Virus record (IMG/VR): IMGVR_UViG_3300035670_001344 | Span: 1-22,192 of that record | Length of the DNA: 22,192 bases | Reading direction: 5' to 3' (one strand) | Origin: a virus | Part shown: piece by piece, positions 1-7,371 of the stretch | Layout: each line of letters starts with the position of its first letter | How positions within the stretch are numbered: the first letter of the stretch is position 1 | Notes under the pieces: generated by a model | Told to the model about the DNA's origin: nothing | What the model saw: only the letters and a program-made list of their open reading frames with translations | Databases searched by the model: none | Made by a program: the position numbers and the translations under genes

Positions 1-614
1 CCTTCTAACAGAAGTTCGTAATTGTCGTTCTTTTCCTCGATAGTTTTTCCAACAAAAGGTGAATCATAAGACTCCCCTTCTTTAAGGAAGGTGAGGTTAC
101 AAATGAGCCATTCGATAGTCTTGTCTCTGGCAAGGTTTTCAGCAGAGAATACATAAATGTCTTCTTCTTCAGTTGTGAAGTTTTGCAATTGGCGATGAAC
201 GGCCATAAATTCCTTGAATGCGGCAGTCGCAGCTTCATCATGGAGGGCCTTTTCTTTTTTTGTTTTAGCCTCTAAAGCCGAAGCCTCTTCGAATTGAACA
301 AGAGATCTTAGCTCTTCATACTTCTTAAGAAGAGATTGTCTTTCTTCTTCTTGATCCTTAGAAAACAAGCCGCCATTCTCCAAATAGGCTTTTTTAATCA
401 TAGCCCTTGTAAGGATACCCTCTTTAAGAGCTTTGGAATAAACAGTTTGGTGAAAATGCTGAACGTCATTTCTCTCCGATCTCGTAGGAGACTTGATAAC
501 TACAGTTACAGGAACTTCTTCCTTGACTGTCTCAATAATTTTCTTACCATCCTTTTCCTCGGTCTTTTCGACAGAGACCGACCGTTTTACATTAAACGAA
601 TATAGTTCTTTCAT
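1..614 (-). CDS. Partial phage protein, possible tail assembly factor (3' end beyond window)
   Basis: Reading the minus strand from an ATG at 614-612 gives an open frame with no stop for 204 codons to the left edge. The gene is therefore real but cut. Its start overlaps the stop of the preceding gene as ATGA, which is typical of translational coupling. The protein begins MKELYSFNVKR, then has a lysine/glutamate-rich stretch, a segment reading ALKEGILTRAMIKKAYLENG, and a glutamate-rich predicted coiled coil. I see no enzymatic motif and no membrane segment. Its place right after the tail tube gene and a small helical protein is where long-tailed phages usually carry tail assembly chaperones. 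That role is an inference from position only. Confidence 0.8.
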   Translation of the reverse strand, partial: MKELYSFNVKRSVSVEKTEEKDGKKIIETVKEEVPVTVVIKSPTRSERNDVQHFHQTVYSKALKEGILTRAMIKKAYLENGGLFSKDQEEERQSLLKKYEELRSLVQFEEASALEAKTKKEKALHDEAATAAFKEFMAVHRQLQNFTTEEEDIYVFSAENLARDKTIEWLICNLTFLKEGESYDSPFVGKTIEEKNDNYELLLE

Positions 615-898
615 CTTATACCTTTATTAAAATCTGTTTCAAATTCTCTAGATAGCTCGTTCGCTTTATCTAAGATTTTTTTTCTAGATCTTTCCAAAAA
701 CCCAACACTAACTGGTTCATACAAGTCTAGAACGTCAGAAATCTCCTTTTCGCATTCCGGAAAATCTTCCAAAATCCTCTTTAATTTCTCTTTGCGCTCT
801 TGATTAAGCTCGTCAAGATCCCTAAAAGAATCCAAACAAGTCTTAGCTAATAGTATTAGCTTCCTGTGAACGGAAAATACCGTCAAATCTTTTTCCAT
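611..898 (-). CDS. Small helical phage protein downstream of tail tube
   Basis: A 95-residue, charged and probably all-helical protein with no recognisable motif. It starts MEKDLTVFSVHRKL and its stop codon TGA is shared with the next gene's ATG (ATGA). It lies beyond the terminator that closes the tail tube gene and has its own promoter-like sequence, so it opens a new transcription unit with the partial gene to its left. A tail assembly chaperone is the obvious candidate by position, but I found no slippery heptamer at the junction that would make a programmed-frameshift product. Function unknown. Confidence 0.75.
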   Translation of the reverse strand: MEKDLTVFSVHRKLILLAKTCLDSFRDLDELNQERKEKLKRILEDFPECEKEISDVLDLYEPVSVGFLERSRKKILDKANELSREFETDFNKGIR

Positions 899-915
899 AC
901 CTTATGCCTTAAAAA

Positions 916-944
916 GGTATACAGAAATCTAATGAGTTTGTGAA
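916..944 (-). promoter_or_regulatory. Candidate promoter for the 898-611 gene
   Basis: On the minus strand TTCACA (944-939, five of six matches to TTGACA) is followed after 17 bases by TATACC (921-916, four of six matches to TATAAT), preceded directly by TG. It lies just past the terminator at 951-972, where a new promoter would be needed. The -10 part overlaps the ATTTCTGTNTA element (928-918) that recurs upstream of two other structural genes. Confidence 0.5.
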
Positions 945-950
945 AACAAA

Positions 951-972
951 AAAGCCACCCGAAGGTGGCTTT
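951..972 (-). terminator. Intrinsic terminator after tail tube gene
   Basis: On the minus strand a 9-bp perfect stem AAAGCCACC / GGTGGCTTT closes a TTCG tetraloop and runs into TTTTTTG and TTTTC. This is a textbook Rho-independent terminator placed 22 bases after the tail tube stop codon. Confidence 0.9.
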
Positions 973-993
973 CTCAGCTTATGAAAGCTTGTA

Positions 994-2076
994 TCAGTAA
1001 TCTGCTGAAGCGAGACCCGAGATGAATAAACCGTTGTTCAAATCTTCTGGACCACCTAATTGAGCCACCCAGTTCATTGTTACAGTTTGAGCAGGTCCGA
1101 TAGAAGCCGACCAAGACTGACCGTCTAACTTAGCATTCTTGATAGTGTATCTAACTGCAATGTCTCCGTTACCTGCACAGCTAGGTTTTCTAAGAGTAAC
1201 ACTCATATCATAACCAACGTCATTACAAGTAAGAGCATTCAACTTACCAGTAACAAGGTCACCAGCAAGAGCTTCAACCTGAAGAGACACGTTAATTGGG
1301 AACTGAATTTCTCTAGCTTTTGCATATTTAGAACCTAGACACTCGATAGCTTCTCTCGAAAGGTCGAACGAAAGTGAATACGACTGGATACAAAGATCAG
1401 TTGTATCCACGAAAAGAGCAGAGTTACCAAGTGAAAGAGTGATATCCCCAGCTTGAAGAGCAGTTGCCTGACCAACACTACCAGAAACAGCAGCAGGTAG
1501 AGTAAAGTTTACCGCAGAAATACTTTGTCCATTAACTGGATTAACAGCAGGAATCGGCTGAGCAACTCCACTTGCATAACCTTGAATGTGAAGGGCCTCA
1601 ACGTTCACAGAAGCGGTAGGAAACCCACCAACGGCACCTTCAGTAGAATAAGAGGAAATAAATCCATTCCCGATACCAATAACAGAACCATTGGCTGGCC
1701 CCGAAGAGTTTCCGTTAGCATCACTACCTTGAGGAGTAGTTAGGATAAAATAGTTCTTATCATCTTCTGCCTTACTTAAAAGACCACTGATACAAGAGAC
1801 GGAACCGTCAACAGTAAAACCAAGCCTTTCTTCATTAACAACATCGGTTACTAAGTAAGAGAAGTCAAGAGAGACTTCGGGAGCCTGAACTTGAACTCTA
1901 TCAATAGCCGCAAGAGAACCGAACTGAGTAACGTCTTCTCTATTGAGAGAGAAGTCATAGTTAACAGACTGAACTCTGTAAAGTTGCTGAACGCTTCCAG
2001 ATGCGTGCGCTCCAGTAGAAGGAGAAGGCCCGACATACAAAGCTTGAGATGGGGAAATTACGCGAATTCTGCTCAT
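994..2076 (-). CDS. Major tail tube protein
   Basis: A 360-residue protein rich in serine, glycine, valine and alternating beta-strand patterns, with almost no long helices. Residues about 30-90 (QQLYRVQSVNYDFSLNRED, then QFG, then VSLDFSYLV) look like the opening strands of the tail-tube fold found in long-tailed phages. A second similar beta section follows from about 225 (SYSLSFDLSREAIECLG), so the protein may hold two related domains. It is a monocistronic-looking unit: a promoter/leader region upstream and a strong terminator downstream, as expected for a very abundant virion protein. No sheath gene is next to it in the window, which slightly favours a siphovirus. The tube assignment rests on fold-like pattern and gene order, not on a search. 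Confidence 0.72.
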   Translation of the reverse strand: MSRIRVISPSQALYVGPSPSTGAHASGSVQQLYRVQSVNYDFSLNREDVTQFGSLAAIDRVQVQAPEVSLDFSYLVTDVVNEERLGFTVDGSVSCISGLLSKAEDDKNYFILTTPQGSDANGNSSGPANGSVIGIGNGFISSYSTEGAVGGFPTASVNVEALHIQGYASGVAQPIPAVNPVNGQSISAVNFTLPAAVSGSVGQATALQAGDITLSLGNSALFVDTTDLCIQSYSLSFDLSREAIECLGSKYAKAREIQFPINVSLQVEALAGDLVTGKLNALTCNDVGYDMSVTLRKPSCAGNGDIAVRYTIKNAKLDGQSWSASIGPAQTVTMNWVAQLGGPEDLNNGLFISGLASADY

Positions 2077-2084
2077 ATCTTATA

Positions 2085-2127
2085 TTTTTCTAAAAGTAAT
2101 TACACATTTTATACCTTAAACAGAAAT
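2085..2127 (-). promoter_or_regulatory. Leader with conserved ATTTCTGTNTA element before tail tube gene
   Basis: Minus-strand ATTTCTGTTTA (2127-2117) is followed by GGTATAAAATGTGTAATTA and then TTTTAGAAAAA (2095-2085), 8 bases before the ATG. There is no Shine-Dalgarno sequence. The 11-mer recurs before the 898 and 6773 genes, and the TTTTAGAAAAA block resembles that before the major capsid gene. Confidence 0.4.
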
Positions 2128-2924
2128 TATTTAAGGTCCTGATGTAGTTCAAAAAATAACCTACCAAGGTAAAAATCTGGGTGAATCTTTGAAATAGAGT
2201 CGTTTTCAATAGGAAAGTAGTTGATAGAAGCAATTCTAAGGAGAAAGTTTGAATTAGCATTAGAAGACAGCTCATGCTCATAATTATAACCACCAGTTTT
2301 GTAGTCACCGAAAAAGTTTAACGGAGTATTATCTAAAACTGGAATATAGCTAAAAAGCTTGCTCATAAATACCGAAATGACAGCGTGAAGTTTAAATTCA
2401 TCATTTGAGTAAATAAGAGCATTGAAGAAATATTTTCTAGTAATAGAACCACCAAGAGCAAGAGGCTCAACACCTTGTGACTCTGGCCTAATAAATATAC
2501 ATGGAGCAACCACGTTATTCGGTGCGAGCCCAGACATAGGAAAGTCTATAGGGCTAGGGCGTAACTGATATCTATCTTCAAAAAGCAACCTATGCAATGG
2601 GGAGGTTGTCATATAGATATTAAATTCCTTAATTGCATAATCAATTGACCCAGAAGGTTTTGAGCCGAAAACTCGACCATTTTTATAATCAATGTAATCT
2701 ACCCCCAAACCAGACGCAGTTGGAATATTGGCCCCAGTCACACTTTGGTCATGAACCCACTGATAAAACGGTGCGGAATACTCAGACATTCCACTAAATT
2801 GAGGGGACGCAGCATCAAACAAAGGGGTCGAGACATTAATATAAGCTTCGGCCTCGTGGAGTAGTTGATACTCAAACCATTGGACAAAACTGTCTACTAC
2901 TTTATGATCATTCTGTGGTTTCAT
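2127..2924 (-). CDS. Connector or tail-completion candidate
   Basis: A 265-residue protein of mixed alpha/beta character without membrane segments. Its ATG overlaps the preceding stop as ATGA. It begins with a helical HKVVDSFVQWFEYQLLHEAE and ends with a strand-rich region. It is the last gene of a five-gene chain running from 4950 to 2127 between the major capsid and tail tube genes. This is the interval where tailed phages encode adaptor, head-closure, neck and tail-terminator proteins. As the gene directly before the tail tube it is the best tail-terminator candidate, but I recognise no family. Confidence 0.7.
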   Translation of the reverse strand: MKPQNDHKVVDSFVQWFEYQLLHEAEAYINVSTPLFDAASPQFSGMSEYSAPFYQWVHDQSVTGANIPTASGLGVDYIDYKNGRVFGSKPSGSIDYAIKEFNIYMTTSPLHRLLFEDRYQLRPSPIDFPMSGLAPNNVVAPCIFIRPESQGVEPLALGGSITRKYFFNALIYSNDEFKLHAVISVFMSKLFSYIPVLDNTPLNFFGDYKTGGYNYEHELSSNANSNFLLRIASINYFPIENDSISKIHPDFYLGRLFFELHQDLK

Positions 2925-3682
2925 TTGACAATTTTGGCTCCTGATTTTTCTAAAGTTTTCCTAAATTTTAATAACAGTTCAGAGATATATGGGATTGGAG
3001 TAAAGGAATTGTCTCGAACAGGATTCTCATTTTGTATACCCGCCAAAGACCTCGACTTGTCCAAATATAATGGTAAATAATATTGATAACCAGCTATGTA
3101 GCTTTCTATAGCAAATGGCCAAACGTTTCCCTCCTCCCAAGGCATGGACATTTTGGGGTCCTTTTTAAAGTCATCGAATTCCGGAATATGAACATAAATT
3201 ACTTCATAAATGACATTCGAATTTGGATTAGAACGTTCCTCTCTCTTTTTAATGTAAATATTTTCCTGTAAAAAGTCAATCAAATCCGCCACGGGATCAG
3301 AACTAACAGGAAACCCAATAAAGGAAAACAGATCGCCATCTGTTAAAAATTTTGATGAGTGAGTTCCCTTTTTATTAAGCTCTTTGGATACGGGGTGGTT
3401 TTTTACTGAAATTAGAAGGTTTTCAAAAGCTTCATTAAAAATATCCGAAAGTTCCTTATTTACTAGCCTTCCAAAAGCGCGACCCTCGGAGGATACGCTA
3501 ACCTTTTCTATGGTAAACTCAGCCGCAACAGCAGGAACTTCAGGTTTAGGAATTTCTGTGGAAACCGTAGACTTTCCTAACGTAAAGTCCTTTACAACTT
3601 GAATAACAGAACGACCGGCTTCGATGGCATTTTTTACCATCTGTTTACTCTTTTGTAAAATAGAGAAGGGATTAAACTTCAT
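2921..3682 (-). CDS. Connector-region phage protein
   Basis: A 253-residue protein whose ATG overlaps the previous stop by one base (TAATG) and whose own stop overlaps the next start (ATGA). Residues 1-35 are basic and helical (QKSKQMVKNAIEAG), followed by a proline/valine linker and a region around 65-100 (GRLVNKELSDIFNEAFENLL) that looks like a packed helix pair. Tight coupling to its neighbours suggests fixed stoichiometry in neck or tail-completion assembly. It is comparable in placement to tail-completion proteins of the HK97 gp10 type, but I do not see enough to assign that family. Confidence 0.68.
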   Translation of the reverse strand: MKFNPFSILQKSKQMVKNAIEAGRSVIQVVKDFTLGKSTVSTEIPKPEVPAVAAEFTIEKVSVSSEGRAFGRLVNKELSDIFNEAFENLLISVKNHPVSKELNKKGTHSSKFLTDGDLFSFIGFPVSSDPVADLIDFLQENIYIKKREERSNPNSNVIYEVIYVHIPEFDDFKKDPKMSMPWEEGNVWPFAIESYIAGYQYYLPLYLDKSRSLAGIQNENPVRDNSFTPIPYISELLLKFRKTLEKSGAKIVK

Positions 3683-4146
3683 TAGTTTTGCTTAGCCATT
3701 GTGAAACTATAAAGCTCCATATCAAAGATACCTAAGCGTCGAACGTCAGAATCCAACCTATAAACCATATCAAAAATATAGGCTTTTTCAGCTTGTATCA
3801 AGAAATCGTAGCACTCTTTCAAACATTGAATTTTAATTGTTCCAATGTCTTGCGCCATTTTCACACGAATATCTACGTCATCAGGTTGGTATGTTAAATA
3901 CTTCTGAGGGAACGAAGGATACCACATTCTTACATCAAAAGTTTGCTTAACCTCTGTATAGGTAACCTGATTATTTCCATAAGCTGTTGAGCCCCAATTT
4001 GAACTAAACTGAGGATCGATGGCGACAATAGATTGTTGCGGAGACTTGTATAAAACAAAATCGTGAGGTCTTTTCCAAGTTTCGAAAAGATCCATCATCC
4101 TAGCCCGATAAATCGCCTTAGCTTCGGCACTAATTAAATCACTCAT
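3682..4146 (-). CDS. Head-closure or neck candidate
   Basis: I place the start at the ATG at 4146 (MSDLISAEAKAIYRARM), giving 154 residues. A longer reading would need a TTG start further inside the preceding gene. The chosen start overlaps the previous stop by 8 bases. The protein has an N-terminal helix, a central strand-rich section (TYTEVKQTFDVRMWYP) and C-terminal helices. Its length and place, second after the SAP-like gene in the capsid-tail interval, fit a head-closure protein. This is inference from gene order. Confidence 0.7.
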   Translation of the reverse strand: MSDLISAEAKAIYRARMMDLFETWKRPHDFVLYKSPQQSIVAIDPQFSSNWGSTAYGNNQVTYTEVKQTFDVRMWYPSFPQKYLTYQPDDVDIRVKMAQDIGTIKIQCLKECYDFLIQAEKAYIFDMVYRLDSDVRRLGIFDMELYSFTMAKQN

Positions 4147-4666
4147 CCCAGAAGTTATTAGCAATAGCGTTTCTACTTAAGAAAGTAGGAGGAAGAAAGT
4201 TGTCGAAACCTCCACAATAGATGGGATAGGTTAAAACCTGACGAGGTAACGCAAGACTTTGGTTATATTGAAAAATCATGTCTTCAACACAAGTTTTGCA
4301 GTCTGTAGCCAAACCTCTATAAACCTTTGCGATTTCAGAAGGGGTTGACCTTGCGATATACCCTTGTTCATCTCCATCGATTCTAGACCAAGCTGAGTCA
4401 GTTAGTGCATAGGCAGAGGCTTGCCTTGCAGCCTTCTGTAGAAAGAAGCAGTCATACATTTGAGTATAAACAGCCATGTCGTTAATAGACATTTCTGGAG
4501 AGACGACACCACTCACTAAAGAATACTCCTTAGAAAGTTTTATATTTAAATCCCCCAAACTATTTTCTAGCCAACAAACCACAGAACTGACAGACACTCC
4601 GGAGTAACCTCCGCAATCTATCATTCCACTGGCCCAGCCAGACAAATCTGAGCTAGAATATTGCAT
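4139..4666 (-). CDS. Head-tail adaptor candidate
   Basis: A 175-residue, mostly helical protein. It starts one base inside the previous gene's last codon region (TGAATAATG context) and overlaps the next start by 8 bases. It carries several cysteines (for example C18, and the TDCKTC segment near 120) but no regular zinc pattern. Helical proteins of this size directly downstream of the capsid gene are commonly the adaptor that docks to the portal ring. I do not recognise the sequence family, so the role is positional. Confidence 0.68.
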   Translation of the reverse strand: MQYSSSDLSGWASGMIDCGGYSGVSVSSVVCWLENSLGDLNIKLSKEYSLVSGVVSPEMSINDMAVYTQMYDCFFLQKAARQASAYALTDSAWSRIDGDEQGYIARSTPSEIAKVYRGLATDCKTCVEDMIFQYNQSLALPRQVLTYPIYCGGFDNFLPPTFLSRNAIANNFWDE

Positions 4667-4950
4667 TATTCAGTTATAGATTTAGAAGATGGCTTCTTAA
4701 TAGATTTTTGAGTAGGATGGCCAGACTCAACAACTCTTACAGATTTTGCCGAAGCTCTTTTAAAATGCTTTTCCAAAGCCCTAATCATCATTCGTCTTTC
4801 ATGGGATGGAACCAAACCCGATTCCATACAAAGGTCTTGCAACCTTGCTTTATTAATAGTTTTTAAGTAGTTTGAGAACTCTTCTAAACTTTCATATTTA
4901 GCCTTTTTCTCGGGGCGACCCATGGCTTGCTTAAGTGATCCTATTTTCAT
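4666..4950 (-). CDS. Small SAP/Rho-N-like phage protein
   Basis: A 94-residue basic protein. Residues 26-68 (FSNYLKTINKARLQDLC, then ESGLVPSHERRMMIRALEKHF) show the helix-extended loop-helix pattern of SAP, LEM or Rho N-terminal domains, which bind nucleic acids or serve as small docking modules. The C-terminal 25 residues are lysine/serine-rich and probably disordered. It is the first gene after the capsid terminator and leads the connector operon. Upstream is GTATC 11 bases before the ATG and no Shine-Dalgarno sequence. A SAP-like module next to capsid genes could contact packaged DNA or the portal. That is speculation. Confidence 0.68.
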   Translation of the reverse strand: MKIGSLKQAMGRPEKKAKYESLEEFSNYLKTINKARLQDLCMESGLVPSHERRMMIRALEKHFKRASAKSVRVVESGHPTQKSIKKPSSKSITE

Positions 4951-4987
4951 ATATAAAACTTGATACCCACGTTTAATTAAAATGGGA

Positions 4988-5018
4988 AATAAAAAACCCC
5001 AGTTTTTAGGCTGGGGTT
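4988..5018 (-). terminator. Intrinsic terminator after major capsid gene
   Basis: On the minus strand AACCCCAG (5018-5011) pairs perfectly with CTGGGGTT (5002-4995) across an 8-base loop and is followed by TTTTATTT. It lies 26 bases after the major capsid stop codon and ends that unit. Confidence 0.9.
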
Positions 5019-5043
5019 CCTTAACGGTTTTGTTAGGGTTCGC

Positions 5044-6177
5044 TTAGCGAATCACACCAACAAGGGCTTTGTTATCGAGGACAACACGACCCTCTTCAAG
5101 TCTAGTATAGAGACCAACTTGTTCCTGTCTAGCATAGAACTGGTCATCCGGAAGGGTGATAACAGTTCCATATTCAGAAGGAGACGCAACATCGTAGTCA
5201 CCAGTTGGCTCGGAAGCCACGGCTCTGATAAAGGCATCTTGGCTAAGGTCAACCCCGATGATAACTTCTTGCGAAGCACCGTTAAAGGTTGGCTGAGAAC
5301 CGGCAGGAGTGTAGTAAGTATCAAACACGGAGTTGTAAGACTTATTCACACCAAGTTCATTAAGAACGTGAAGTTTCACACCATAGATCGAAGGAACACC
5401 ACCTTGGCTGAAGTATTGAGCACGAACCTGATCAGGAAGACCTAAAACAGTTGACTCAGCAGTGTCAGGAACAGCAATGGTATTCATTGGCTGGTAAGCG
5501 AAGGCACGGATATCTTCAAGAACCTCAGGAGAGATAAGAAGATCAGTTAACCCTTTCTTACCCTTAAGAGAGGCAGGAGTTCCGCCAGTCCAAGAAGTGT
5601 GGATTCTAGAGATCTTAGTAAACAGTTTATTAAGATCGTGAAGTTGGAATCTACCAGCAGTCGTAGCACTGATTAGGTGGTTAAGGCCATCTGGGGTTTC
5701 AGATTCAGCAAGAGCAGCAAGGATCGGAGCCCAAGCATTGTCTTCCATGTCAACAAGGATTTCTTGAGCCATTCTTTCGATAGCTTTCGCCACAACGTTA
5801 AGACGGCCATCTTTTGCATATCTCTTCAAGAAAGAGACAGCAGAGTCAAGACGATAGGTTTGGAACCTATATTCGTCAGTCCCGTGAATAACGTTGGTAG
5901 GAAGACCCCCAGCGATAGATTGAGACCAAACTCTGATGTAGTTTTCATCGTTATCTTCGAACAGATCTAGTGGGATGCTAGGGACCGTATCGAAATCATA
6001 TTCGTAAGTCGAATAGATAAGTTCGGAAGTGGCAGCTTGTTGAAGAACTTGCTCCACAATATTTCCAACTAAAGCCGCAAGAATTTCTTGAGCAGCTTGA
6101 GAGGTAGCTTTATTGCGAGAGCCAACTTTAGCCAAAAGCTCTAAATTCTCAGGGTTTTTCTCTAGTTTTACTTTCAT
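5044..6177 (-). CDS. Major capsid protein
   Basis: A 377-residue protein in the expected place between the decoration-like gene and the connector genes. It begins with a helical N-terminal arm (about 1-55, rich in Leu, Ala, Gln: SQAAQEILAALVGNIVEQVL), followed by a long section that reads like the spine helix and peripheral domain of an HK97-fold capsid (LKRYAKDGRLNVVAKAIERM near 113-132). A strand-rich C-terminal part ends at about 360. No Shine-Dalgarno sequence is seen; instead TTTTAAGAAAAA lies 7 bases before the ATG. A strong terminator follows the gene. Identification rests on size, order and composition; a structural comparison would settle it. Confidence 0.8.
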   Translation of the reverse strand: MKVKLEKNPENLELLAKVGSRNKATSQAAQEILAALVGNIVEQVLQQAATSELIYSTYEYDFDTVPSIPLDLFEDNDENYIRVWSQSIAGGLPTNVIHGTDEYRFQTYRLDSAVSFLKRYAKDGRLNVVAKAIERMAQEILVDMEDNAWAPILAALAESETPDGLNHLISATTAGRFQLHDLNKLFTKISRIHTSWTGGTPASLKGKKGLTDLLISPEVLEDIRAFAYQPMNTIAVPDTAESTVLGLPDQVRAQYFSQGGVPSIYGVKLHVLNELGVNKSYNSVFDTYYTPAGSQPTFNGASQEVIIGVDLSQDAFIRAVASEPTGDYDVASPSEYGTVITLPDDQFYARQEQVGLYTRLEEGRVVLDNKALVGVIR

Positions 6178-6196
6178 AAATTTGTTTTTCTTAAAA
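6178..6196 (-). promoter_or_regulatory. A-rich leader lacking Shine-Dalgarno before capsid gene
   Basis: The minus-strand leader reads TTTTAAGAAAAA (6196-6185), then 7 bases and ATG. Nothing resembles AGGAGG. A near copy (TTTTAGAAAAA) stands 8 bases before the tail tube ATG, so it may be a translation enhancer used for the most abundant proteins. Confidence 0.35.
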
Positions 6197-6203
6197 TATA
6201 AGA

Positions 6204-6773
6204 TTAAAGTTCAAGCTGGAATAAAGCGTAACCATCCGCACCACTTTGGCTAAGGAATGTTCCAACAAGAAGAGACTTGTCAGTAACGCTTGATTTATTA
6301 ACAACCACAAGTTGGCCATCAACAGTAGAGTGCATCACGGCACCACTTCCGGCATCAGGGGCTCCGCTGAACCCATTAATTTCGAAGATACCTCTTTGAA
6401 CAATCGGAACGCTCTCTCCAGAGGTCACGATCTGTTGTTCGGATCTGTCGTATCTAGGACGGTAAATGTATTTTTCACCGAACTTATTTTCTTCTCTAAC
6501 GTCGTAAAGAAGCATCCCAAAAGGTCTGTCACCACTAGCAGCAGTTTCAACCTTATTAGGATTGACGGCTCTCATCGATTTTGCTCTGCTAGGAACGCCC
6601 TCAAGATCTTGAAGGAATTGCATAGGAGTTGCGTCGGGATCGACACCACCCTTTAGCTTAACAAAAGTTCCCTTATTAACAGAGGCTTCTTCGTGAGCGA
6701 AGAAGTTAACCACATCGTAAGGGTTAACGCTTCTGAAAGGTTTCAAATTCGGTTTTTCGCTTGTATTATACAT
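6204..6773 (-). CDS. Head decoration or stabilisation protein
   Basis: A 189-residue, strand-rich protein directly upstream of the capsid gene and directly downstream of protease-scaffold, which is the usual seat of capsid decoration proteins. An N-terminal extended arm (about 1-25) is followed by a beta-rich body with a phrase VNKGTFVKL near 33 and VPIVQRGIFEINGF near 120-135. Such short strands with glycine turns are common in lambda gpD-like or related capsid-surface proteins. No Shine-Dalgarno sequence precedes the ATG. The element ATTTCTGTGTA lies 23-34 bases upstream, overlapping the end of the protease-scaffold gene. Assignment is by position and composition. Confidence 0.65.
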   Translation of the reverse strand: MYNTSEKPNLKPFRSVNPYDVVNFFAHEEASVNKGTFVKLKGGVDPDATPMQFLQDLEGVPSRAKSMRAVNPNKVETAASGDRPFGMLLYDVREENKFGEKYIYRPRYDRSEQQIVTSGESVPIVQRGIFEINGFSGAPDAGSGAVMHSTVDGQLVVVNKSSVTDKSLLVGTFLSQSGADGYALFQLEL

Positions 6774-6795
6774 GACTTTTTATTCTAGATTTAAA

Positions 6796-7371
6796 TTACA
6801 CAGAAATAGTTACTTTTGCGAAAGATTTTTTATATTTTTCTATATCAGAAACTTCTTCAGTTTCTTGAGCATTAGGGACTTCTTCTTTTGCGCTCGCAGA
6901 CGAAAGCGTTTTACCAACATCTCCAACAGTTTTAGCAGCAAGAATTTTTCCGAAATCATTCAACCAAGCGTTGAATCCATCTTCATCAAGAGATTTAATC
7001 TGTTTTGCAATCACCTCTCTTTGCTCGTCTCCAATTTCAAATTTTTCGTCAACAATTTGCATTCTTTCGTTAAATGCAATGCTTTGTTCCATAGCAACTT
7101 TAGCAGCTTGAACTTCATTTAGAGAAGTTTCAACACTTGAGATTTTTGCTTCAAGGTCGGAAACCTTCTGAAGCTGGGCATCAAGTTCAGCTTGTTTAGC
7201 AGCAATCTCAGATTCCTTTGCAGCAATCTCTTTAGCTTTGTCAGCTTCGGCTTGTTGAAATTCTGCGTTCTTAGCCGAAAGTTGCTCTTTAATAAAGTTT
7301 CTAATTTCCGAAGCGGCAAGAGACTCCTTCAGGGCATCTTCAGTAATGTCTGCGATATCTGTAATTTTCAT
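6796..7371 (-). other. Candidate internal start producing free scaffold (191 residues)
   Basis: An in-frame ATG at 7371-7369 lies at the border of the protease and coiled-coil halves. Its context, GTATC then 13 bases then ATGAAAAT, resembles the starts of the full gene (GTATC, 11 bases, ATGAAGAT) and of the 4950 gene (GTATC, 11 bases, ATGAAAAT). Phages such as lambda make scaffold from a nested start in the protease gene; whether this one does is unproven. Confidence 0.35.

Noticed and set aside
336-605. A plus-strand open frame opposite the left-edge gene
   Set aside because: The minus strand is open through the whole stretch, begins with an ATGA-coupled start, and encodes a soluble, charged protein. 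The plus-strand product is low-complexity and hydrophobic, as antisense of such genes often is.
611-898. Programmed -1 frameshift joining the 95-residue gene to the left-edge gene
   Set aside because: No heptamer of the X-XXY-YYZ type is present near the junction, and the second gene has its own ATG in an ATGA overlap.
3682-4164. A longer connector gene start at 4164
   Set aside because: It would need TTG as start codon, while ATG 4146 lies in a tight overlap like other junctions in the operon.
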